Counted from the first letter of the stretch, positions 8,147-17,139 are shown. The stretch: 64,000 bases of DNA from Halomonas cerina (GCF_014192215.1 NZ_JACHXP010000006.1:62001-126000); one strand, 5' to 3'. Notes: a model not told the origin generated them from the letters alone. Translations and numbers: made by a program.

Positions 8147-8785
8147 ATGACGGGATGGTTACGGGGCTTGAGCCTGGTGGGGATGGTCCTCGGCCTGACG
8201 GGCTGTGCCGTGTTCGCGCCGGCGCCGCCCCAGAACCAGGCGAACCTGTGCGAGATCTTCCGTGAGCAACCGGACTGGTACGACGCCGCCCGGGATGCGC
8301 AGCAGAAGTGGGGCACGCCGATCTCGACGCAGATGGCTTTCATCGCGCGCGAGTCGTCCTTTCGCAGCCATGTGAAGCCCCCTCGGCAACGCCTGCTCGG
8401 CTTCATTCCCTGGACCCGGCCGTCGTCGGCCTTCGGCTACGCCCAGGCACAGGACCCGGTGTGGGGGGAGTATAAGGCAGAGGCGGCCGGCTGGTTCGCC
8501 AGCCGCAGCGACATGGAGGATGCCACCGACTTCATCGGCTGGTACAACGCGCGCACTCACCGTATGGCGGGAGTGTCGCTGTATAATCCCGAGCACCTCT
8601 ACCTGGCCTACCACGAGGGCCAGGGCGGCTATCGCCGAGGCTCCTACCACCGCAAGCCCGGGGTGCGCCGGGCCGCCCGGCAGGTCGCTGCGACCGCCGC
8701 GCGCTATCGCTCTCAGCTGGCCGCCTGCGAGGCCGAGTTCCGCTGCGACCGCTTCTATCAGGTCTGGCCGTTCTGCCGGGGCTAG
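8147..8785 (+). CDS. Lipoprotein with lytic transglycosylase-like (SLT) domain
   Basis: A 212-residue protein starting at ATG 8147 (GCAGGAG upstream). A hydrophobic signal ends in the lipobox LTGC, giving a lipidated Cys20. The STQMAFIARESSFRSHVKPP segment holds the ExSF signature of goose-lysozyme/SLT transglycosylases with a probable catalytic Glu. FGYAQAQDPVWGEY and YLAYHEGQGGYRRGSY match later parts of that fold. It probably cleaves peptidoglycan from the outer membrane. It lies divergently from the D-Ala-D-Ala dipeptidase, so the two may both serve cell-wall recycling, which is inference. Confidence 0.75.
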   Translation: MTGWLRGLSLVGMVLGLTGCAVFAPAPPQNQANLCEIFREQPDWYDAARDAQQKWGTPISTQMAFIARESSFRSHVKPPRQRLLGFIPWTRPSSAFGYAQAQDPVWGEYKAEAAGWFASRSDMEDATDFIGWYNARTHRMAGVSLYNPEHLYLAYHEGQGGYRRGSYHRKPGVRRAARQVAATAARYRSQLAACEAEFRCDRFYQVWPFCRG

Positions 8786-8834
8786 CCGAGCGCGGGAGGC
8801 GCTCGGGGCCTTGTGTCTGCCCGCTGGCGGCGGA

Positions 8835-9524
8835 CTAGCGCTGCCCGAACATATGGCGGCGGGCCTCCTCATCCAGTGGCTTGCCGGCGTCGGGGTTGAC
8901 CTCCCGAGTCAGCGCATAGGCGCGCTGCGTTCCCGGCCGCTGCCCGATGCGCTCGAACCAGGCCTTGAGGTGGGGGAAGTCGTTCAGGTCCTGGCGCTGC
9001 TTCTCGTGGGGCACGATCCACGGATACACCGCCATGTCGGCGATGGAGTAGTCGGCGCCGGCGATGTAGTCCCGCCGGGCCAAGCGGGTGTCGAGCACGC
9101 CGTAGAGCCGTGCGGTTTCGTTGACGTAGCGGCTGATGGCGTATTCCACCGTCTCCGGCGCGTACTGGGTGAAGTGATGGTTCTGGCCGGCCATGGGGCC
9201 AAGCCCGCCCATCTGCCAGTGCAGCCACTGCAAGGTCTTGGTGCGTCCCCGCAGGTCCTTCGGCAGGAAGCGGCCGCTCTTGTCGGCCAGGTATTCCAGT
9301 ATCGCCCCGGACTCGAAGAGTGATAGCGGCTCACCGCCATCCTCCGGGTCGTGGTCGACGATGGCCGGGATGCGGTTGTTGGGGGCGATGGCCAAGAAAT
9401 CCTCGTCGAACTGGTCGCCCTTGCCGATGTTGATCGGCTTGATGCGATAGTCGAGCCCGGCCTCCTCGAGAAACATCGTGACCTTGTGGCCGTTGGGCGT
9501 GGTCCAGTAGTAGAGATCGATCAT
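8835..9524 (-). CDS. Glutathione S-transferase family protein, YfcG/YghU type
   Basis: A 229-residue protein with an N-terminal thioredoxin-like domain (MIDLYYWTTPNGHKVTMFLEE) and a C-terminal all-helical GST domain from about residue 90. The TTPNGHKV start is typical of the Nu-class GSTs such as E. coli YfcG, which bind glutathione disulfide and reduce disulfides or peroxides rather than conjugating. NNRIPAIVD holds the cis-proline and LFESGAILEYLADK the glutathione-binding Glu-Ser pair. It is 12 bases downstream of the DJ-1/PfpI gene on the same strand and may be co-transcribed with it. Confidence 0.88.
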   Translation of the reverse strand: MIDLYYWTTPNGHKVTMFLEEAGLDYRIKPINIGKGDQFDEDFLAIAPNNRIPAIVDHDPEDGGEPLSLFESGAILEYLADKSGRFLPKDLRGRTKTLQWLHWQMGGLGPMAGQNHHFTQYAPETVEYAISRYVNETARLYGVLDTRLARRDYIAGADYSIADMAVYPWIVPHEKQRQDLNDFPHLKAWFERIGQRPGTQRAYALTREVNPDAGKPLDEEARRHMFGQR

Positions 9525-9536
9525 GTGGCCTCCTGG

Positions 9537-10223
9537 TTACGCTTGCAGCATCTCGATGAGTCGCTGCGCGACGGGCTCGGAGGAGGGCGGGTTCTGCCCG
9601 GTGAGCAGGCGCCCGTCCTGACGCGTGTAGGGAGCGAAGTCCTCGGCCTTGGAATACCTGCCGCCACAGGCGATCAGGGCGTCTTCCACCCGCTGGGGGA
9701 CGATATCGGTCAGGCCGACCGCCGCTTCCTCGCCGTTGGTGAAGCCGGTGACCTCGCGTCCCTCGACGATGGGGTTGCCCGAGGCGTCCTTGGCATTCAC
9801 CAGCACGATGGGCGCATGGCAGACCGCCGAAACCGGCTTGCCCTGGGCCCAGAAGGCCTCGATCAGGCGGATCGAGTCCGGGTCGTCGACCAGGTCCCAG
9901 AGGGGGCCGTGACCGCCGGGGTAGAAGACTGCATCGAAGTCGTCGGCCTGCATGTCGGCCAGTCGATGGGTGGCGGCGAGCTGGGCCTGGGCCTCCGGGT
10001 CCTGCTTGAAACGCCGCGTCGCCTCGGTCTGGCTGTCCTCGGCGTCGCTTTTAGGGTCCAAGGGCGGCTGGCCACCCTTGGGGGAGGCCAAGGTGATCGT
10101 GGCACCGGCCTCCTTGAGGGCGTAGTAGGGGGCGGCGAACTCCTCCAGCCAGAAGCCGGTCTTCTCGCCGGTGTCGCCGAGACGGTCATGCGAGGTCAGA
10201 ACGATCAGGACGTGCTTGTTCAA
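9537..10223 (-). CDS. DJ-1/PfpI family protein (class I glutamine amidotransferase-like)
   Basis: About 228 residues. The nucleophile elbow AVCHAP holds the reactive cysteine, FYPGGHGP the upstream glutamate/histidine region, and LDPKSDAEDSQT is typical of the type 1 amidotransferase-domain proteins near HchA. Likely roles are glyoxalase/deglycase or stress chaperone. The AGGAGG ribosome site (10238-10233) directly abuts an ATG at 10232, leaving no spacing. An in-frame TTG at 10223 sits nine bases further on and gives the start MNKHVLIVLTSHD that is usual in the family, so I prefer TTG. The ATG would add three residues. It shares strand and spacing with the GST gene. Confidence 0.82.
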   Translation of the reverse strand: MNKHVLIVLTSHDRLGDTGEKTGFWLEEFAAPYYALKEAGATITLASPKGGQPPLDPKSDAEDSQTEATRRFKQDPEAQAQLAATHRLADMQADDFDAVFYPGGHGPLWDLVDDPDSIRLIEAFWAQGKPVSAVCHAPIVLVNAKDASGNPIVEGREVTGFTNGEEAAVGLTDIVPQRVEDALIACGGRYSKAEDFAPYTRQDGRLLTGQNPPSSEPVAQRLIEMLQA

Positions 10224-10420
10224 GATGGGCATCCTCCTGGGGAGCCTTCGCGCCGGGCGAGGCGTGTGATAGGGGTCAGCGCTCGTGCTGTCTCGATTCG
10301 TCGCCTGTTCTCCATGCTAGACGACCCTGACGGTTCGAGCCTCGAGGATGGTCGATAGCTGGCGTTCAGGCAATGCATCGCGAGGCAGGGCGACGGGCCA
10401 CTCATCGATGGTCTTGATTT

Positions 10421-10439
10421 TATAGACGAGTGGTCTATA
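10421..10439. promoter_or_regulatory. AcuR-type operator ahead of the TetR gene
   Basis: TATAGAC (10421-10427), five-base spacer GAGTG, GTCTATA (10433-10439): perfect 7-base arms. It ends 9 bases before the TetR start. A near-identical site lies before acuI. Confidence 0.75.
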
Positions 10440-10447
10440 TTTGGGGC

Positions 10448-11080
10448 ATGACCCAAGCGACTTCCAAACCGCGTCGCGGCCGCCCGCCCAAGGTGCCCCG
10501 TGACGACCCCGATACCCGCGCGGCCCTGATCCGCAGCGGTGTCGAGGTGCTGACCGAGCAGGGCTTCGCCGTCTCCGGCATCGACGGCATCCTCAGGCGC
10601 GTCGGAGTACCCAAGGGCTCCTTCTACTATTATTTCGACAGCAAGGAAGCCTTCGGGTGGGCCGTGATGGAGCACTACGGGGCCTATTTCGCCCGCAAGC
10701 TCGACCGCCACCTCCTGGATGAATCGCATTCGCCGCTGGCGCGCATCGCGGCCTTCGTGGAAGACGCCAAGGCCGGCATGGCCCGTCATGACTTTCGCCG
10801 GGGCTGTCTGGTGGGCAACCTGGGCCAAGAGGCCGGCGGCCTGCCGGAGGAATACTGCGAGTGGCTGCGGGCGACCCTCGCGGATTGGCAGCGGCGCCTG
10901 GCCCGTTGCCTGTACGAGGCGCAGGCGATCGGCGAGCTGGCCGAAGATGCCGATTGCGACAGGCTTGCCGAAGCCTTCTGGATCGGCTGGGAGGGGGCCG
11001 TGATGCGCGCCAGGCTCGAGGGCGGCGCGCGCCCCCTGGAAACCTTCATCACGACCTATCTGGAGGGGCTGCCCCGCTAG
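10448..11080 (+). CDS. acuR: TetR/AcrR-family regulator, AcuR-like
   Basis: A 210-residue protein. Residues ~22-70 form the TetR helix-turn-helix (GFAVSGIDGILRRVGVPKGSFYYYFDSKEAF). The segment FRRGCLVGNLGQE is typical of the AcuR-like subgroup. AcuR in Rhodobacter represses acrylate/DMSP genes including acuI, and here the gene lies 66 bases ahead of acuI with matching operators before both genes. This supports autoregulation and acrylate-type induction. Binding and effector are inferred. Confidence 0.8.
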   Translation: MTQATSKPRRGRPPKVPRDDPDTRAALIRSGVEVLTEQGFAVSGIDGILRRVGVPKGSFYYYFDSKEAFGWAVMEHYGAYFARKLDRHLLDESHSPLARIAAFVEDAKAGMARHDFRRGCLVGNLGQEAGGLPEEYCEWLRATLADWQRRLARCLYEAQAIGELAEDADCDRLAEAFWIGWEGAVMRARLEGGARPLETFITTYLEGLPR

Positions 11081-11104
11081 GCGGGCGCCGTTTCATGCCA
11101 TTCA

Positions 11105-11121
11105 ATAGACGACCGGTCTAT
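11105..11121. promoter_or_regulatory. AcuR-type operator ahead of acuI
   Basis: ATAGAC (11105-11110), spacer GACCG, GTCTAT (11116-11121). It shares the TAGAC-GANNG-GTCTA core with the operator at 10421-10439, and ends 25 bases before acuI. Confidence 0.75.
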
Positions 11122-11146
11122 AAGCGCTTTACAAGAGAGGTGCACG

Positions 11147-12130
11147 ATGTTCAAGGTCATTCTGATTGACAAGAACGACGAGGGTCAGCAGGTGGAGATC
11201 GCCTCGCTGGACGAGTCGCGCCTGCCGGACGGCGATGTCACCGTGCGGGTCGACTGCAGCACGCTCAACTACAAGGATGCCCTGGCCATCACCGGCAAGG
11301 GGCCGGTGGTGAGGAAGTTCCCCATGGTCCCGGGGATCGACCTGGCGGGGACGGTCGAGAGCTCGACGGCCGAGGCCTATCGGCCGGGCGATGCCGTGCT
11401 GCTCAACGGCTGGGGCGTCGGCGAAACGCACTGGGGTGGGCTGGCCGAGAAGGCGCGGCTGGACAGTCGCTGGCTGATTCCTCAGCCCTCGGCTTTCACG
11501 GCCCGCCAGGCCATGGCCATCGGCACGGCCGGCTACACCGCCATGCTCTCGGTCATGGCGCTGGAGAAGCAGGGCGTTACCCCGGCGCAGGGAGAGGTGC
11601 TGGTGACCGGGGCCAACGGGGGTGTGGGCAGCTATGCCATCGCGCTGCTCGCGAAGCTGGGCTATCGGGTCGTGGCCTCCACCGGACGCCTGCAGGAAGC
11701 GGACTACCTCAAGGGGCTCGGGGCCGAGGAGGTGATCGACCGGGCGGAGCTGTCCGAACCGGGCCGCCCCCTGGCCAAGGAACGCTGGGCGGGGGCCATC
11801 GACTCGGTGGGCAGCCACACCCTGGCCAACGTCCTGGCCGGGACCCGCTACGGTGGCACCGTCGCGGCCTGTGGCCTGGCCCAGGGCATGGACCTGCCGG
11901 CCAGCGTCGCCCCCTTCATCCTCAGGGGTGTGACCCTGGCGGGCATCGACAGCGTGATGCGGCCCTATGCGGATCGCGTCGAGGCCTGGCGCCGGCTCGG
12001 CGAGCTGCTGGCCCCCGAGCAGCTCGATGCCATCACCCGCACGATTGGCCTGGAGGAGGCCATCGACACGGCCGGCGAGCTGCTGGCCGGTCGGGTCCGC
12101 GGGCGCGTCGTGGTCGATATGTCGCGCTGA
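11147..12130 (+). CDS. acuI: Acrylyl-CoA reductase (NADPH), MDR superfamily
   Basis: A 327-residue medium-chain reductase of the AcuI/YhdH type. [16 protein letters not shown] and [12 protein letters not shown] mark the N-terminal substrate domain, and [16 protein letters not shown] is the NADPH-binding Rossmann loop. It lacks the zinc ligands of alcohol dehydrogenases, as expected. AcuI reduces toxic acrylyl-CoA to propionyl-CoA, protecting cells that meet acrylate, for example from DMSP. AGAGAGG lies upstream of the ATG. No DMSP lyase or CoA-transferase gene is next to it, so a detoxification role is more likely than a full catabolic operon. Confidence 0.88.
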   Translation: MFKVILIDKNDEGQQVEIASLDESRLPDGDVTVRVDCSTLNYKDALAITGKGPVVRKFPMVPGIDLAGTVESSTAEAYRPGDAVLLNGWGVGETHWGGLAEKARLDSRWLIPQPSAFTARQAMAIGTAGYTAMLSVMALEKQGVTPAQGEVLVTGANGGVGSYAIALLAKLGYRVVASTGRLQEADYLKGLGAEEVIDRAELSEPGRPLAKERWAGAIDSVGSHTLANVLAGTRYGGTVAACGLAQGMDLPASVAPFILRGVTLAGIDSVMRPYADRVEAWRRLGELLAPEQLDAITRTIGLEEAIDTAGELLAGRVRGRVVVDMSR

Positions 12131-12162
12131 CTCGTGAGGCCGTGACCCCGCGGCCAGCCCCC

Positions 12163-12193
12163 CGCCGGGGCACGACGCCGTCGTGCCCCGGCG
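12163..12193. terminator. Long hairpin after acuI
   Basis: CGCCGGGGCACGA (12163-12175) pairs with TCGTGCCCCGGCG (12181-12193) around a five-base loop. There is no T-tract after it, so it could be a weak or processing hairpin rather than a classic terminator. Confidence 0.55.
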
Positions 12194-12365
12194 GCGTGTG
12201 TACGGGGGTTAGGCGAGGAGGCCTTCGAGCTGCCGCTGAAGGTCGTCGACGCTTTCCCGTCCCCTTGGACTCGAACTCCTGCAGGCAGCCGATACCGGGG
12301 CCTACCGAGCCGGCGAGATGCGCTAAGATGACGCTTTTCCCGTCATCAGCTGCCCGGATCATGCC

Positions 12366-14873
12366 ATGCCCGAGCGATTTGTCCCGCCACCCCCCATGCT
12401 GCTGTCGCACCTGGTCGAGCAAATGGGTGACGTGGTCTGGTCGGTGAATGCCCACGACCGCTCACTGGAGTACCTCAACCCCGCGGCGGAGCGCATCTTC
12501 GGCCGGAACATCGAGGCCTTCCACGCCAATCCCCGGCTATGGCTCGAGGTGGTGCATCCGGAAGACCAGGGCGCCGTGGCGCAGAGCCACGACCGGCTGA
12601 TGCGGCTCGGCAAGGTCGAGCGTCGCTACCGGATACTGCGTCCCGACGGGCAAGTGGTCTGGCTGCACGACATGGCCTGGCTGATGCCCGATGAGCAGGG
12701 CCAGCCCCGCCGCCTGTACGGGGTCGCCCGAGATGTCACCGACCATCAGGAGGCGTTCCAGCGCGGGAAAGCGGCACTGGTGCAGGCCGGGGAGGATATC
12801 GCCATGCTCCAGGCCAGCCAGCACGCGCTGCGGGCATCGCGGGATGACCTGGACCAGTTGCTGCAGACCAGCCCGGTGGTGATCTTCACCTGCGAGCCCA
12901 CCTCGGCACGGATACCCACCTACATCAGCCCCAGCCTGGAGCGCGTACTGGGCTATCGGCGTGAGGAACTGCTGGGAAACGAACGCTGGCGCCGGCAGGT
13001 GGTGCATCCTAAAGACCAGGAGGAGACCACGCGTCAGGTGGCCCGGTTGCTCGACGAGGGCGGCAGCATCCAGCTGCGCTACCGCGTACGCCACCAGGCC
13101 GGCCACTACCTCTGGGTACAAAGCGAGATGCGCCTGCTGCGTGATGCCGAGGGGCGACCGGAAAAGATCGTCGGTGCGCTGCTGGATATTACCGAAGCTC
13201 AGTCCCTCAATCAGCGCCTGGAGAAGCTCGGCGAGCAGTTGCCGGGCTTCGTCTACCAGTATCAGATCGACCCCGACGGACATGCCTGGTTTCCCTATGC
13301 CAGCCGGCGCAGCCTCGAGCTCTACGGCGCCACCCCCGAGGCGCTGCGCGAGAGCCACGCGCCGGCTCTCGAGGTGGTGCACCCGGACGACCGGGCGCGG
13401 GTCACCGAGGCCATCCGACACTCCGCCGAGACCCTGGAGCGCTGGCACTGCGAGTATCGGGTCTGCCATCCCCGTGGCCATGAGCTCTGGGTGTCGGGGT
13501 TGGCGACGCCCGAACGCCTGCCCGGCGGTGCCGTGCTCTGGCATGGCTTCATCGCCGACATCACCGAGCGCAAGCGGGTCCACCTCGAGCTCGAAGCCAG
13601 CGAGCGGCGCTATCGTCGCATCACCGAGAATATCAGCGACCTGGTCTGTCTGCTCTCGCCCAACCCGGCGGCTATCCTGCGTTTCGTCAGCCCCTCGGTG
13701 ACCCGGCTCCTCGGCTATGACCGAGACGAGCTGCTGGGACGTTCGGCGTATGACATCGTGCACCCCGACGACCGTGAGCGCCTCCGGGCATGGGCGTATC
13801 TCGAGGCGCGGACAGGCGAGCCGAATACCGGGATCGGGATCGAGTACCGCTGTGGCCACCGCGAGGGGCATTATGTGTGGTTGCATACCACCACCATGCC
13901 GGTGCGCAGCCGCCGGGGCCGGGTTATCGCCCTGCAGACCCTGTCCCGCGAGGTCACCGAGCGACGCCAGGCCGAACAGGCCCTCAAACGGCTCGCCCAG
14001 CGTCAGGAGCAGATCCTCGAGGCGGCCGGAGAGGGAATCTACGGCCTCGACGAGGCAGGCCACATCAGCTTCATGAACCGGGCCGCCAGCCGCATGCTGG
14101 GCTGGCGCCTGAGTGAGGTGCGCGGTCGCTTGGCCCATGCCCTGTTCCACCATCACCACCGCGATGGCTCTCCTTACGCGTCCGCCGAATGCCCGACGAT
14201 GCAGGCCATGCGCCAGGGGAACTCCCGGCGCGCCCTGGACGAGTGGTTCTGGCGCCGCGATGGCAGTGGCTTCGCCGTCGAACTGGTAGCCTCCCCGATA
14301 CGGGAGGGAGGCCGGGTGAGCGGCTGTGTCGTGGTCTTTCAGGACATCACCGAGCGGCGTCAGGCCCAGGCCGAGCTCGAGCGCCTCTCGACCACCGATG
14401 GTCTCACCGGGGCGCCCAATCGTCGGCATTTTCTCGAGCGCCTCGACAACGAGCTGCACCGCCAGGCCCGGCATGGTCACTCGGCGGCGCTGGTGATGTT
14501 CGATGTCGACTACTTCAAGCGGATCAACGATCGCTGGGGGCATGCGGCCGGTGACCGGGTGCTCAAACAGCTGGTCGACACCTGTCAGGGACTGCTGCGG
14601 GCCACCGACCTGCTGGGACGGCTGGGGGGAGAGGAGTTCGCCGTGCTGCTGCCGGAGGCCGATGTCGTCGGAGGCGGCGCCTTCGCCGAGCGCCTGAGGG
14701 CCGCCATCGAGGCCATGCGGGTCGACCATGGGGGGGAGGTGCTGAGGATCACCCTCAGCCTCGGGGTTGCCGCCATGCGGCCCCATGACACGCCGGAAAG
14801 TGCCCTCGAACGCGCCGACGATGCCCTCTACGCGGCCAAGCGCGGCGGACGCAATCGGTGGGGCTGCCGGTGA
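12366..14873 (+). CDS. Multi-PAS diguanylate cyclase
   Basis: An 835-residue soluble protein with five PAS/PAC units in series, each followed by a PAC tail such as RDVTDHQEAF, LDITEAQSL, IADITERKRV, SREVTERRQAE and FQDITERRQAQ. A C-terminal GGDEF domain holds GGEEF starting near residue 754, with the inhibitory RATD site five residues before it. The catalytic residues are intact, so it should make cyclic-di-GMP with product inhibition. No membrane segment or signal peptide is visible, and the PAS ligands cannot be deduced. It stands alone between acuI and the CapK-like gene. Confidence 0.88.
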   Translation: MPERFVPPPPMLLSHLVEQMGDVVWSVNAHDRSLEYLNPAAERIFGRNIEAFHANPRLWLEVVHPEDQGAVAQSHDRLMRLGKVERRYRILRPDGQVVWLHDMAWLMPDEQGQPRRLYGVARDVTDHQEAFQRGKAALVQAGEDIAMLQASQHALRASRDDLDQLLQTSPVVIFTCEPTSARIPTYISPSLERVLGYRREELLGNERWRRQVVHPKDQEETTRQVARLLDEGGSIQLRYRVRHQAGHYLWVQSEMRLLRDAEGRPEKIVGALLDITEAQSLNQRLEKLGEQLPGFVYQYQIDPDGHAWFPYASRRSLELYGATPEALRESHAPALEVVHPDDRARVTEAIRHSAETLERWHCEYRVCHPRGHELWVSGLATPERLPGGAVLWHGFIADITERKRVHLELEASERRYRRITENISDLVCLLSPNPAAILRFVSPSVTRLLGYDRDELLGRSAYDIVHPDDRERLRAWAYLEARTGEPNTGIGIEYRCGHREGHYVWLHTTTMPVRSRRGRVIALQTLSREVTERRQAEQALKRLAQRQEQILEAAGEGIYGLDEAGHISFMNRAASRMLGWRLSEVRGRLAHALFHHHHRDGSPYASAECPTMQAMRQGNSRRALDEWFWRRDGSGFAVELVASPIREGGRVSGCVVVFQDITERRQAQAELERLSTTDGLTGAPNRRHFLERLDNELHRQARHGHSAALVMFDVDYFKRINDRWGHAAGDRVLKQLVDTCQGLLRATDLLGRLGGEEFAVLLPEADVVGGGAFAERLRAAIEAMRVDHGGEVLRITLSLGVAAMRPHDTPESALERADDALYAAKRGGRNRWGCR

Positions 14874-14976
14874 TCCCCTGGTCGCATCGACCGGCCGGCG
14901 TGCGGCGTCTACGCTTGTGTCCGAACAGGGTGCGGTTCAGCCATGAGGGTCACCGTGGCGCCGGCGAGGACATGCG

Positions 14977-16278
14977 ATGTTCACGAGAGCGAGGGAGCAG
15001 GCCTTCTGGCTCGTCGACAGGGCGAAGGGGGCGCGGGTCGAGGGGCATCTCGATGAGCTTGCGGCGGTGCTTGGCACCACTGGCGACGCGCAGGCCAGGA
15101 TCGAGCGCCGCCTGGCGGCGTTGCTGCAGCATGCTGCGGAGACGACGGCGTTCTATGCCGACCGCGCGGGGGCGGCCGAGCTGTCGACCTTCCCGGTCGT
15201 CGACAAGAATGTCATCCGCGACCACCACGACCGGTTCCTCTCCCGCTGCTTCGACAAGACCCGGCTGACGTCCGTGGTGACCAGTGGGTCCACCGGCACC
15301 CCGTTCAAGGTCTACCACAGCCCGGACAAGCGATGTCGCAACACGGCCGATACCCTGTTCTTCGCCGGTCAGGCCGGCTATCGCCTCGGGCAGCGGCTGC
15401 TGTACCTCAAGGTATGGCCGCAGTGCCGGCGGCACCTCCCCGTGCAGCACTGGCTGCAGAATGTCGTCCCCGTCGATGTCACCCGGCTGGGCGAGGCGCA
15501 GCTCGCCGGCCTGGTTGCCTCGCTCGAGACGGGGCGCGGCCCCCACAGCCTGCTGGGCTATGTCTCGGCCCTGGAACAGCTCTGCCAGTTTCTCGACCAT
15601 ACCGGCCGGCGGCGCCTGGACACCGAGGTGGCGTCCATCATCACCATGTCGGAGTCGCCGACGCCCTATGTGAGGGAGCGCTTGGCGCACTATCTCGGCG
15701 TACCGGTTCATTCGCGCTACTCCAACCTCGAGATGGGCATCCTGGCCCAGCAGGTGCCCGGGAGCGGCGAGCGGTACCTGGTGAACCGGGCCAGCTATGT
15801 GGTCGAGATCCTGGCGATGGAGTCGGACAGGCCGGCGGCACGGGAAGAGAGGGGACGCATCGTGGTTACCGATCTGTTCAACCTGGCGATGCCCCTGATC
15901 CGCTATGACACGGGAGATGTGGGGGCCCTGTCGGGCGAGACCGACCCCTTCGGCAACCCTTACCTGGAGACGGTGGAAGGCCGCCGGATGGACGCCCTGT
16001 ACAATACCTCGGGTGACCTCATTTCCTCCCATGTGGTGTACCGCAACATGGGACAGTACACCGAGATCCGACAGTACCAGGTGATCCAGGAGGGCCCGAG
16101 AGACTATGCTTTCAGGCTCAACATGGCGGGGCCTTTCGCGCGGGAGAGTCAGCTCCTCGAGGAGTGTCGAGCCTACCTGGGCCGGGATGCCCGGTTCCGC
16201 GTGGAATATGTCGACGAGATTCCGCTGCTCGCCTCCGGGAAGCGCAAGCGGGTCGTCAATCGCTGGAAGTCCGGCTAG
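14977..16278 (+). CDS. CapK/PaaK-family AMP-forming ligase-like protein
   Basis: A 433-residue member of the phenylacetate-CoA ligase/CapK branch of adenylating enzymes. TSGSTGTPFKVYHS (near residue 100) is the phosphate-binding loop, and MPLIRYDTGDVG (near 305) is the conserved YxTGD motif. IPLLASGKRKRVVNRW near the C-terminus supplies the catalytic-lysine loop. Relatives are found in polysaccharide, exopolymer or aromatic-acid loci. No CoA-dependent pathway, glycosyltransferase or acyl carrier gene is adjacent, so the substrate is unknown. It overlaps nothing and starts 103 bases after the diguanylate cyclase. Confidence 0.75.
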   Translation: MFTRAREQAFWLVDRAKGARVEGHLDELAAVLGTTGDAQARIERRLAALLQHAAETTAFYADRAGAAELSTFPVVDKNVIRDHHDRFLSRCFDKTRLTSVVTSGSTGTPFKVYHSPDKRCRNTADTLFFAGQAGYRLGQRLLYLKVWPQCRRHLPVQHWLQNVVPVDVTRLGEAQLAGLVASLETGRGPHSLLGYVSALEQLCQFLDHTGRRRLDTEVASIITMSESPTPYVRERLAHYLGVPVHSRYSNLEMGILAQQVPGSGERYLVNRASYVVEILAMESDRPAAREERGRIVVTDLFNLAMPLIRYDTGDVGALSGETDPFGNPYLETVEGRRMDALYNTSGDLISSHVVYRNMGQYTEIRQYQVIQEGPRDYAFRLNMAGPFARESQLLEECRAYLGRDARFRVEYVDEIPLLASGKRKRVVNRWKSG

Positions 16279-16383
16279 ATGTCGGCCCACATCCGCAGCA
16301 GGTTGGCCAGGCGCTCGGTGAAGGGGTGAGGAGGAGTCGCGGATCAGGGCGCCGGCGGGCAGCTTGTAGCGCTGCTCCTCGGA
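16275..16383 (-). pseudogene. Possible 3' remnant of a broken gene
   Basis: On the minus strand, a segment translating as EEQRYKLPAGALIRDSS runs in one frame and then, after a +1/-1 shift near 16330, PPHPFTERLANLLRMWADI-stop in another. Together they read like a continuous protein C-terminus ending at the TAG at 16277-16275, which overlaps the stop of the CapK-like gene. No start or upstream half is present, since the next gene (16384-17139) begins at once. I do not recognise the parent family. Confidence 0.3.
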
Positions 16384-17139
16384 TCATTGACGGGATAACA
16401 GGTGATCGACCAGCGATGCCAGGTCGGGTTCGACCCTGGCGCCCCGGGCCTTGTCTTCATCCCCCGAGCGGTACTTGCCTGAGCGCACCAGGCAGGCCGT
16501 CAGGCCAGCGTCCAGCGCCGCCACGACATCGCACTCGACATCGTCGCCGACCATCAACGCCTCCTCCGGTTTCACGCCGGCGTCATCAAGCACCGCTCGG
16601 AAGAAGTCTCCCGAGGGCTTGCCGAAGACGGTCGCCTGCAACTCGGCGGCATACTCCAGGGCGCGCACGAAGGGCCCGACATCCAGGTGCAGGGTGCCCT
16701 GCTGCCTGAAGCAGCGGTTGGTGCCCACGGTGAGCAAGGGGGCGCCCTGCTGGAGCAGCTGGAAGGCGGCGTCAAGGTGGTGATAGTCCAGTCGCTCCTC
16801 GGCGTCACCGAGAACGACGGCATCGGGGGCGTGGTCGTCCAGGTCGGCAAACTCCGGCTCCAGATCGCGATGGATCAGCAGGTAAGGCCGCAGCCGCTCG
16901 CGGAGCAGGTGCTGTCGGATCGCACCGGGGGCGGTGAATACCTGGTCCCGCGACAGGGAAAATCCCAGGCGCGTCAGGCTGTCATGCACCGCGTCACCGG
17001 TCCGGCGCGAGGTGTTGGTCACAAAGCGCAGCACCAGGCCGGCGTCCTGGAGGCGCTCCACGGCCGCCACCGCGCCGTCGAGGGGCTCGCCGTCCTCATG
17101 CAGTACGCCGCTGATGTCGAGCAGTATGGCTCTAGGCAC
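16384..17139 (-). CDS. HAD-IIA hydrolase, LHPP-like phosphatase
   Basis: A 251-residue HAD-superfamily subfamily IIA phosphatase. Motif I is ILLDISGVLHEDG, with the DxSGVL form typical of phospholysine phosphohistidine inorganic pyrophosphate phosphatase (LHPP). Motif II is TNTSRR, the lysine of motif III is in VFGKPSGDFF, and motif IV is MVGDDVECDV. Relatives hydrolyse pyrophosphate and N-phosphorylated amino acids. The gene stands between the CapK-like gene and catalase with no clear operon partner. Confidence 0.82.
   Translation of the reverse strand: MPRAILLDISGVLHEDGEPLDGAVAAVERLQDAGLVLRFVTNTSRRTGDAVHDSLTRLGFSLSRDQVFTAPGAIRQHLLRERLRPYLLIHRDLEPEFADLDDHAPDAVVLGDAEERLDYHHLDAAFQLLQQGAPLLTVGTNRCFRQQGTLHLDVGPFVRALEYAAELQATVFGKPSGDFFRAVLDDAGVKPEEALMVGDDVECDVVAALDAGLTACLVRSGKYRSGDEDKARGARVEPDLASLVDHLLSRQ

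Noticed and set aside
12033..12455. A long open frame on the minus strand between acuI and the diguanylate cyclase, including a short C-terminus-like segment ending at the TAA near 12211
   Set aside because: It overlaps both neighbours, has a shadow-like Arg/Pro/Ala-rich composition and crosses the long hairpin. The short segment could be a remnant but is too brief to support.
12537..14786. A 749-residue minus-strand frame opposite the multi-PAS cyclase
   Set aside because: Antisense shadow: no domain pattern is recognisable and the plus strand has five PAS units and GGEEF.
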